DNA of 64,000 bases from Aquabacterium sp. J223. GTDB taxonomy: Bacteria > Pseudomonadota > Gammaproteobacteria > Burkholderiales > Burkholderiaceae_C. Positions 57,809 to 64,000 of this stretch are shown piece by piece (position 1 is the stretch's first letter; each line of letters begins with the position of its first letter). The notes beneath the pieces are model-generated. The model was not told the origin of the DNA. It made no database searches and saw nothing but the letters and a program-made list of their open reading frames with translations. Location of the stretch: NCBI RefSeq assembly GCF_024666615.1, contig NZ_CP088297.1, positions 744,001 to 808,000 of the forward strand. Direction: 5' to 3'. A program made the translations under genes and the position numbers.

Positions 57809-59218
57809 ATGAACACCACCCACCACCCGATTGGCGAACGGACGATGCGCCGGACCCTGGTCGCCGCGGCGCTGGCGATCGCCTGCGCCGCGCCGCAGGC
57901 CCAGACCTGGTCCTACAAGGAAGCGGCCAAGCCCTATGCCGGCACCACCATCCGCGTGCTCGACGAGATCACGCCGCTGCAGGAGGCGATGAAGACGCTG
58001 GTGCCGCAGTTCACCGCGGAGACCGGCATCAAGGTCGAGTACGAGCTGCTCAACCACTTCGAGGTCATCAACAAGGGCCAGGCCGACCTGCTGTCGCGCC
58101 GCGGCTACTACGACGCGGTGATGCTGCACGGCGTGCAGATGGGCCAGATGCTGGCGGGCAACGCCCTGGAGCCGCTGGACGCCCTGATGAAGGACGGCAA
58201 GCTGATGAACCCGGCGCTGGACCTGAAGGACCTCATCGAGCCGGCCAACCGCAGCCTCACCCAGTTCAAGGGCCAGACGTACGGCTTCCTGAACTGGAAC
58301 TACAACATGGTGTACTGGGCGCGCGCCGACCTGCTCAACGACCCCGGCGAGAAGAGCGCCTTCAAGGCCAAGTACGGCTACGACCTCGGGCCGGCGAAGG
58401 ACTTCAAGCAGTTCCTCGACATCGGCGAGTTCTTCACCCGCAAGGCCGGCCAGACGCTGGCCGGGCAGCCGCTGAAGACCGACTTCTACGGCATCCTGCA
58501 CGAGGGCATCACCGGCGGCGCGACCCTGGTGTCGGTGTGGGAGAACATGCTGAAGAACTACGGCGGCGGCCTGTTCGACGCCGCCGGCGTGCCGGTGTTC
58601 GACTCGCCGCAGAACGTGCAGGCGCTCACCCTGTGGCAGCGCATGTGGAAGTACTCGCCGCCGGGGCAGGCCGAGTACTCGCTGGTCGACGTGCCCACCG
58701 TGATGGGCAACGGCATCGCCGCCCAGGCCATCGCCTACAGCGACTTCGTGCTCGGCATCGACAAGCCCGGCGCCTCGCCGCTGGCCGGCAAGTTCACCTA
58801 CGCCGGCATCCCGGTCAATGCGGACCACAAGGGCAAGCGCAGCGCCGCGTCGGAGCCGTCGACCATCGCGATGAACCGGGCGTCGAAGAACAAGCCGGCC
58901 ACCTTCCTCTTCCTGCAGTGGCTGGTCGACAAGGACACGCAGCGCAAGCTGGTCGAGGCGGGCAAGGGCGGTGTGCCGATCCGCCAGTCCACCTTCCAGA
59001 TGCCGCAGTTCGGCGGCGCGCAGGCGGCCTTCTACGGCGCGATGAAGAGCACCATGGAAGTGGCCGAGGCCAAGCCCAAGGTGCCGAAGATCTTCGAGAT
59101 CTACGACGCGCTGGGTCCGATCGTGCAGCAGGTGGGGCAGGGCAAGCTCACGCCCGAGCAGGGCGCCAAGCAGGGCCAGGAGAAGATGCTGGCGATCTGC
59201 AAGAAGTGCGCGCTGTGA
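57809..59218 (+). CDS. ABC transporter extracellular solute-binding protein, carbohydrate/polyol (CUT1) type
   Basis: 469 residues with a signal peptide (RRTLVAAALAIACAAPQAQ). The mature domain has the family 1 solute-binding layout: TTIRVLDEITPLQEAMKTLVPQFTAETGIKVEYELL at the start, YGFLNWNYNMVYWARADLLND in the first lobe and AASEPSTIAMNRASKNKPATFLFLQWLVDKDTQRK near the end. CUT1 binding proteins take up sugars, polyols and related compounds; the ligand is unknown. A GGAG Shine-Dalgarno precedes the ATG at 57809, though M13 (57845) would give a more usual signal peptide. The stop overlaps the first permease start. Confidence 0.92.
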   Translation: MNTTHHPIGERTMRRTLVAAALAIACAAPQAQTWSYKEAAKPYAGTTIRVLDEITPLQEAMKTLVPQFTAETGIKVEYELLNHFEVINKGQADLLSRRGYYDAVMLHGVQMGQMLAGNALEPLDALMKDGKLMNPALDLKDLIEPANRSLTQFKGQTYGFLNWNYNMVYWARADLLNDPGEKSAFKAKYGYDLGPAKDFKQFLDIGEFFTRKAGQTLAGQPLKTDFYGILHEGITGGATLVSVWENMLKNYGGGLFDAAGVPVFDSPQNVQALTLWQRMWKYSPPGQAEYSLVDVPTVMGNGIAAQAIAYSDFVLGIDKPGASPLAGKFTYAGIPVNADHKGKRSAASEPSTIAMNRASKNKPATFLFLQWLVDKDTQRKLVEAGKGGVPIRQSTFQMPQFGGAQAAFYGAMKSTMEVAEAKPKVPKIFEIYDALGPIVQQVGQGKLTPEQGAKQGQEKMLAICKKCAL

Positions 59219-60141
59219 CGCTGGCCGCCACCGCCGCGACGACGGTGCCGCCCGCGGGCCGCCGGCGCTTCAGCGACACGGCCGCCTACCCGTACGCGCT
59301 GATCGCGCCGGCGCTGGCGGTGCTGGTCATCGTCAGCCTGGTGCCGTTCTGCTACGCGGTCTACCTCAGCGTCCACGACGTCGCGTACGGGCAGGTCGGC
59401 GAGTGGAACGGCTGGGACAACTACGCCCGGCTGCTGGCCAACGACCGCTTCTGGAACGCACTGCGCGTGGCCGCGGTGTTCATGGCCATCGCGGTGCCGC
59501 TGGAGTTCGTGCTCGGGCTCGGCGGCGCGCTGGTGCTCAACCAGGCGGTGTGGGGCCGCAGCGTCTGGCTGCCGCTGCTCTTCATCCCCAGCATGATGGC
59601 GCCCATCGTCGTCGGGCTGCTGTGGAAGGTCATGCTGGCCGGCTCCTGGGGCCTGCTGTCGCACAACCTGATCGAGCGCTTCGGCTGGCTGGCCGGCACG
59701 TCGGTGTTCGCCTCCGCCGACCACGCGCTGGTGGCGCTGGCGCTGGTCGACGTCTGGCAGTGGACGCCGTTCATGATGCTGGCCTTCTTCGCCGGCCGGC
59801 AGGCGCTGCCGCTGCAGCCGTACCGCGCCGCGGCGGTCGACGGCGCCAACGCCTTCCAGACCTTCTTCCGCCTGACGCTGCCGATGATGACCCCGCTGCT
59901 GGTGGTCATCGGCATGCTGCGCTTCATCGACGCCTTCAAGGTCTTCGACTCGATCTTCATCCTGACCTCGGGCGGCCCGGGCGTCAGCACCGAGAGCCCG
60001 AGCATCCTCGCCTACAAGATGACCTTCGAGCAGTGGCGCATCGGCGAGTCCGCGGCGCTGGCGGTGCTGGTGTGGCTGGCCTTCTTCGTCGTGTGCAACC
60101 TGTTCTACCAGCTGGCAAAGAAGCGGCTCAACGCCTTCTGA
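59215..60141 (+). CDS. ABC transporter permease, carbohydrate/polyol type (MalF/UgpA-like)
   Basis: 308 residues with six hydrophobic segments. The C-terminal EAA loop (YRAAAVDGANAFQTFFRLTLPMMTPLL) contacts the ATPases, and TSGGPGVSTES is a typical MalF/UgpA-like sequence. The GTG start at 59215 overlaps the binding-protein stop (GTGA). It is partnered with the permease encoded next. Confidence 0.93.
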   Translation: MTLAATAATTVPPAGRRRFSDTAAYPYALIAPALAVLVIVSLVPFCYAVYLSVHDVAYGQVGEWNGWDNYARLLANDRFWNALRVAAVFMAIAVPLEFVLGLGGALVLNQAVWGRSVWLPLLFIPSMMAPIVVGLLWKVMLAGSWGLLSHNLIERFGWLAGTSVFASADHALVALALVDVWQWTPFMMLAFFAGRQALPLQPYRAAAVDGANAFQTFFRLTLPMMTPLLVVIGMLRFIDAFKVFDSIFILTSGGPGVSTESPSILAYKMTFEQWRIGESAALAVLVWLAFFVVCNLFYQLAKKRLNAF

Positions 60142-60151
60142 GGACCTGGCC

Positions 60152-61045
60152 ATGAGTTCCACCCTGTCGACGGTCGAGCCCGCCCTGCGGCCGGAGGCGC
60201 CGACGGCCGCGGCGCCGGCGTCGCCGACCCGTGGCCCGCGGTCCTCGATCGGCTGGACCCTGCTGACCGCGCTGCTGGCCGCGCTGCTGCTGTTCCCGGT
60301 GGCGTGGCTGGCGGCGATGGCCTTCAAGCCCGACGAACTGATGTTCGCCCGGCCGACGGTCTGGCGCTTCGAGCCGACGCTCAAGCACTTCGCCTACGTC
60401 ATCGACCTCGGCTTCCTGCGCTACCTGCTGTGGTCCATCGCGCTGGCCGGCGCCAGCACGCTGCTCGTCGTGCTGGTCGGCACGCCGGCCGCCTACGCCT
60501 TCGCGCGCTTCGAGCTGCGGGCGCGCGACGACCTCTTCCTCTTCATCCTGGCGACCAGGATGGCGCCGCCGATCTGCCTGGTCATCCCGTTCTACCTGAT
60601 CTTCTCGCAGCTCGAACTGCTCGACACCTTCGTCGGGCTGACGGTGGCCTACCTCACCTTCAACCTGTCGTTCTACATCTGGGTGCTGCGCAGCTTCTGC
60701 CGCGACCTGCCGGTGGAACTGGAGGAGGCGGCGATGGTGGAGGGCCACACCCGCTTCGCCGTCTTCCTGCGGGTGGTGCTGCCGCTGCTCAAGTCGGGCA
60801 TCGTCTCCACCGCCATGCTGTGCTTCATCTTCGCGTGGAACGAGTTCCTGTTCGCCTTCATGCTCGGCGGGCAGGAGGTGAAGACGCTGCCGGTCGCCAT
60901 CCCGCTGCTCATCACCGCGCAGGGCGTGCGCTGGGGCGAGATGGCGGTGGTCGGCATGGCGGCGCTGGTGCCGGTGCTGCTGGCCGTCTTCCTGCTGCAG
61001 AAGCAGATCGTGCGCGGCCTGACCATGGGCGCCGTCAAGGGCTGA
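60152..61045 (+). CDS. ABC transporter permease, carbohydrate/polyol type (MalG/UgpE-like)
   Basis: 297 residues with six membrane segments after a 30-residue cytoplasmic N-terminus. The EAA loop is LPVELEEAAMVEGHTRFAVFLRVVLPLLKSGI; FNLSFYIWVLRSFCRDLP and FIFAWNEFLFAFML are typical of MalG/UgpE. It completes the five-gene importer (two ATPases, binding protein, two permeases). The amidase gene starts 34 bp later on the same strand. Confidence 0.93.
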   Translation: MSSTLSTVEPALRPEAPTAAAPASPTRGPRSSIGWTLLTALLAALLLFPVAWLAAMAFKPDELMFARPTVWRFEPTLKHFAYVIDLGFLRYLLWSIALAGASTLLVVLVGTPAAYAFARFELRARDDLFLFILATRMAPPICLVIPFYLIFSQLELLDTFVGLTVAYLTFNLSFYIWVLRSFCRDLPVELEEAAMVEGHTRFAVFLRVVLPLLKSGIVSTAMLCFIFAWNEFLFAFMLGGQEVKTLPVAIPLLITAQGVRWGEMAVVGMAALVPVLLAVFLLQKQIVRGLTMGAVKG

Positions 61046-61079
61046 GCCGATCCTCCACTCCCCCCTGCCTGGACACCAC

Positions 61080-62036
61080 ATGGCCTCCCACCACCACCTG
61101 CCTGCCACCGCCGAGACCGTCCACTGGGGCTACTGGGACGCCGCCCGCGCCCCCGTGCTGCACATCGCCTCGGGCGACACGGTGACCATCGACACCCTGT
61201 CCGGCGAGCCGGAGGACCTGCACCCCGACGCCGCGCTGCTGCTGCCCGAGCACCGCGCGGTCCTGGCGGAGAGCCCGCGCGGCTCGGGACCGCACCTGCT
61301 CACCGGGCCGGTCCACGTCGAGGGCGCCGAGCCCGGCGACGTGCTGGAGGTGCGCATCCACGACGTGACGCTGCGCCAGGACTGGGGCTGGAACATCATC
61401 GAGCCGCTGCTCGGCACGCTGCCGGAGGACTTCCCGCTGTCGCGCCGGCTGCACATCCCGCTGGACCGGACGAAGCGCACGGCGAGCCTGCCCTGGGGGC
61501 TGGAGCTGCCGCTGGACCCGTTCTTCGGCAACTTCGGCGTGGCCCCGCCGCCGCAGTACGGCCGCGTCACGTCGATCATCCCGCGCGAGTTCGGCGGCAA
61601 CCTCGACAACAAGGCGCTGACCGCCGGCACCACCGTCTACTTCCCGGTGTTCAACCGCGGCGCGCTGTTCTCCGCGGGCGACGGCCATGCCGCGCAGGGC
61701 GACGGCGAGGTCTGCCTCACCGCCATCGAGACCAGCCTCACCGGCACCTTCGAGTTCGTCGTGCGCAAGGACCTGCAGCTGCGCTTGCCGCGCGCCGAGA
61801 CGGCCACGCACTACATCGCCATGGGCCTGAACGAGGACCTGGACGACGCGGCGCGGCAGGCCCTGCGGCAGATGATCGCCTGGATCACCGAGCTGTCCGG
61901 CCTGCCGGCGGTCGACGCCTACACGCTGTGCAGCATCGCCGCCGACCTGCGCGTCACGCAGATGGTGGACGTCAACAAGGGCGTGCACTGCATGCTGCCC
62001 AAGTCGGCGCTGCCCAACCTGTTGGCTCCCGCATGA
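61080..62036 (+). CDS. acetamidase/formamidase family protein
   Basis: 318 residues, matching the FmdA/AmdA family that hydrolyses formamide, acetamide or related short amides to ammonia and an acid. Family blocks visible are LTGPVHVEGAEPGDVLEVRIHDV, the central PFFGNFGVAPPPQYGRVTSIIPREFGGNLDNKALTAGTTVYFPVFNRGALFSAGDGHAAQGDGEVCLTAIET (His/Asp/Glu-rich active site) and the C-terminal CSIAADLRVTQMVDVNKGVHCMLPKS. Its place next to two importers suggests release of ammonia from a late intermediate. It overlaps the possible upstream start of the next gene by 4 bp. Confidence 0.92.
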   Translation: MASHHHLPATAETVHWGYWDAARAPVLHIASGDTVTIDTLSGEPEDLHPDAALLLPEHRAVLAESPRGSGPHLLTGPVHVEGAEPGDVLEVRIHDVTLRQDWGWNIIEPLLGTLPEDFPLSRRLHIPLDRTKRTASLPWGLELPLDPFFGNFGVAPPPQYGRVTSIIPREFGGNLDNKALTAGTTVYFPVFNRGALFSAGDGHAAQGDGEVCLTAIETSLTGTFEFVVRKDLQLRLPRAETATHYIAMGLNEDLDDAARQALRQMIAWITELSGLPAVDAYTLCSIAADLRVTQMVDVNKGVHCMLPKSALPNLLAPA

Positions 62037-62116
62037 CCGCTCCCCGCACCGCCGCTCCGAAGAGGGCGCGTGCCGCCGTCCCGAAGGTCGGCACACAGCG
62101 ACCGGAGGGTCGTGCG

Positions 62117-62887
62117 GTGAGCACCTTCGTCCTCGTCCACGGCTCCTTCCACGGCGCCTGGTGCTGGCGCGACCTGCTGCCCCGGCTGCAGGCCGCCGGC
62201 CACCGGGCGGTGGCGCCCGACCTGCCGGGCAGCGGCGACGACGCGGCCGGCCGCGACCGCGCGCACCTGGCCGGTTATGCGGACGCCATCGCGGCGGTGG
62301 TGCGTTCCGAGGCCGACCGCGCCGGCGCGCCGGTGGTGCTGGTCGGCCACAGCATGGGTGGCATCGTCGCCAGCGCGGTGGCCGAGCGCGAGGCGGCGCG
62401 GCTGGCCGGCCTGGTGTACGTCAACGGCCTGCTGCTGCCGCGCGGGCAGACGCTGCAGTCCTTCCTCGCCGCCGCCGCGCACCTGCAGGTGGAGGACCTG
62501 GTGCTGAAGCACATGGAGGTGTCGGCCGACGGCACGCGGGCCACCTTTCCCGTCGAGGCGGCGGCGCCGGTCTTCTACCACCGCTGCGCGCCCGCCGACG
62601 CGGCCTGGGCGGCGTCGCGCCTGACGGCGCAGGCCACCGCGGTCTACGCCGAGCCGCCGCCGCTGACCGACGACGGCTTCGGCCGCGTGCGGCGCTTCTA
62701 CGTCGAGGGGCGCGACGACCGTGCGGTGTCGCCCGCCTACCAGCGGCTGATGGTGCAGCGCACGCCCTGCGAGCACGTCTACAGCCTCGACGCCGACCAC
62801 TCGCCCTTCCTCAGCGCGCCGCAGGCCCTGGCCGACGTGCTGTGCGACGTGGCCGCCCGGCTCGGCGCCGGCCCCGCCGCCGCATGA
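62117..62887 (+). CDS. alpha/beta hydrolase
   Basis: 256 residues from GTG 62117. The nucleophile elbow is GHSMGG, the acid is in EGRDDRAVSPAYQRLM, and the catalytic His is in LDADHSPFLSAP. The N-terminal TFVLVHGSFHGAWCWRDLLPRL has the oxyanion-hole HGSFHG, like plant-type methyl esterases (MES/SABP2) and bacterial esterases of that group. I chose GTG 62117 because GGAGGGT (62103-62109) is well spaced before it and the family begins there. ATG 62033, overlapping the amidase stop as ATGA, would add 28 residues. It overlaps the GMC gene by 4 bp. Confidence 0.87.
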   Translation: MSTFVLVHGSFHGAWCWRDLLPRLQAAGHRAVAPDLPGSGDDAAGRDRAHLAGYADAIAAVVRSEADRAGAPVVLVGHSMGGIVASAVAEREAARLAGLVYVNGLLLPRGQTLQSFLAAAAHLQVEDLVLKHMEVSADGTRATFPVEAAAPVFYHRCAPADAAWAASRLTAQATAVYAEPPPLTDDGFGRVRRFYVEGRDDRAVSPAYQRLMVQRTPCEHVYSLDADHSPFLSAPQALADVLCDVAARLGAGPAAA

Positions 62888-64000
62888 CGCCGCCGCGCCG
62901 CCCCTACGCCGACGGCGCCCGCGACCACTACGACTTCGTCGTCTGCGGCGGCGGCACCGCCGGCTGCGTCATCGCCCGCCGGCTGTCCGACGACCCCGGC
63001 GTGAGCGTGCTGCTGATCGAGGCCGGCGGCAGCGACCAGGTGCCGGCGGTGATCGACACCACGCGGTGGATGTCCAACATCGGCAGCGAACGCGACTGGG
63101 GCTATCGCGCGCAGCCCAGCGCGACGCTGAACGGCCGCACACCGGTGCTGCCGATGGGCAAGGTGCTGGGCGGCGGTTCCAGCATCAACGGCTCGATCTG
63201 GGCGCGCGGCCACCGCCACGACTACGACGACTGGGCCGAGGCCGCCGGCGACCCGGCCTGGAACTACGCCTCGGTGCTGGCCATCTACCGCCGCATCGAG
63301 GACTGGCAGGGCCCGCCCGATGCGCAGCGCCGCGGCCGCGGCGGGCTGCTCAACGTCGAGCCGCCGCGCGACCCGGTGCCGCTGGTGCCGGCCTTGATCG
63401 AGGCCACCGACGCGCTGGGCATCCCGGCGGTGGACGACATCAACGGCGCGGCGATGGAAGGCGACGGCGGCTGCGGCCTGGCCAACCTGCTGGTGCGCGA
63501 CGGCAACGCCCGCGAGTCGGTGGCCGCCACCTACCTGCACCCGGTGCTGGGCCGGCCCAACCTCGACGTGCTGCTGTGCGCCGAGGTGACGCAGCTGCTG
63601 TTCGACGGCGCGGGCGACGGCCTGCGCTGCGGCGGGGTGGAATTCGTGCGCCGCGGCCGCCCGCACCGGGTGACCGCCGGCCGCGAGGTGGTGGTCTCGC
63701 TGGGCGCCATCAACACGCCCAAGCTGCTGATGCTGTCGGGCCTCGGCGACGCGGCCGTGCTGCGCCGCCACGGCCTGGCCACCCGCCGCCACCTGCCGGC
63801 GGTGGGCCGCCACTTCCAGGACCACATCCTGCTGGCCGGCTGCTGCTGGACCTACGTGACGCCGGAGCCGCCGCGCAACAACGCCGCCGAGTTCGTGTTC
63901 TACGCCAAGAGCGAGGCGTCGCGGCGCACGCCGGACCTGATGCCGGTGCTGGAGGAGACGCCCTTCGCCAGCGAGGCGGTGGCCCTGCAGTTCGACGTGC
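62884..64000 (+). CDS. GMC family FAD oxidoreductase (choline dehydrogenase-like), C-terminus beyond window
   Basis: The first ~372 residues are present; the gene runs off the right edge. The N-terminal FAD-binding fold is DFVVCGGGTAGCVIARRLSDDPGVSVLLIEAGG, followed by the GMC signature 1 region MGKVLGGGSSINGSIWARGHRHDYDDWA and signature 2 GAINTPKLLMLSGLGDAAVLRRHG. GMC enzymes oxidise alcohols such as choline or aromatic and polyol substrates to aldehydes. The catalytic His pair lies in the missing C-terminal part. It overlaps the hydrolase gene by 4 bp and is likely part of the same pathway. Confidence 0.93.
   Translation, partial: MTPPRRPYADGARDHYDFVVCGGGTAGCVIARRLSDDPGVSVLLIEAGGSDQVPAVIDTTRWMSNIGSERDWGYRAQPSATLNGRTPVLPMGKVLGGGSSINGSIWARGHRHDYDDWAEAAGDPAWNYASVLAIYRRIEDWQGPPDAQRRGRGGLLNVEPPRDPVPLVPALIEATDALGIPAVDDINGAAMEGDGGCGLANLLVRDGNARESVAATYLHPVLGRPNLDVLLCAEVTQLLFDGAGDGLRCGGVEFVRRGRPHRVTAGREVVVSLGAINTPKLLMLSGLGDAAVLRRHGLATRRHLPAVGRHFQDHILLAGCCWTYVTPEPPRNNAAEFVFYAKSEASRRTPDLMPVLEETPFASEAVALQFDV

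Overview
The window is one continuous, very GC-rich, densely coded bacterial chromosome segment. Gene content and order point to a betaproteobacterium of the order Burkholderiales, probably near Rubrivivax/Leptothrix/Methylibium: a BktB-type thiolase, a DUF1631 protein, the smg-dprA-LysM-def-fmt-htpX block, the pgk/maeB/pyk/fba/purC/purE/purK/tsaC block, and tsaB-rimI-uracil-DNA glycosylase. This placement rests on recognised families and synteny, not on a computed phylogeny. I see no rRNA, tRNA, CRISPR array, insertion sequence, phage gene or replication origin. No gene-free stretch exceeds 300 bp; the longest is 279 bp, upstream of fba.

Layout. 1-2762: reverse-strand helicase/nuclease fragment, bktB thiolase and a membrane GGDEF protein. 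2924-6310: yajC-secD-secF, accessory subunits of the Sec translocon. 6354-8849: DUF1631 protein. 8968-11769 (reverse): smg, dprA and a LysM protein. 12010-14949: def and fmt (N-formyl-methionine cycle), a cupin, and the HtpX protease. 15046-16551: lipoprotein and the AzlCD amino-acid exporter. 16640-28906: central carbon metabolism (pgk, maeB, pyk, fba), de novo purine synthesis (purC, purE, purK), the CnoX chaperedoxin and tsaC, with a reverse-oriented GHKL-ATPase/STAS-like regulator lying between pyk and fba. 28929-39161: envelope and housekeeping genes (SGNH-like lipoprotein, dacB, tsaB, rimI, UDG, glmU, two lipoproteins, ttcA, folB, FolM-like reductase). 39205-40323: MidA-type methyltransferase.

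From 40413 to the right edge, more than 23 kb of genes all point the same way and form what looks like a specialised catabolic island. In order: GntR/FCD regulator, COG3964 amidohydrolase, three-subunit molybdenum hydroxylase (xanthine dehydrogenase/CO dehydrogenase family) with a CoxG-like protein, two duplicated Liv-type binding proteins flanking a PhyH-type dioxygenase, LivHMGF components, a DUF1116 protein overlapping a phosphoribosyltransferase, a sugar-type ABC importer with two different ATPases, an acetamidase/formamidase, an alpha/beta hydrolase and a GMC oxidoreductase that leaves the window. Many neighbours overlap by 1-4 bp. The enzyme set suggests import and stepwise oxidation and hydrolysis of a nitrogen-containing, possibly heterocyclic, substrate. 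The substrate cannot be read from sequence. A shared GGATCC-centred palindrome upstream of the regulator and upstream of the second transporter is a candidate operator that would tie the island together.

Four genes (dprA, tsaC, dacB and the folM-like SDR) each carry one single-base frameshift, and a fifth ([2Fe-2S] subunit) has a suspicious C-terminus beside a run of six C. The reading frames on both sides are intact and several of these genes are normally important, so base-level assembly error is at least as likely as real gene decay.
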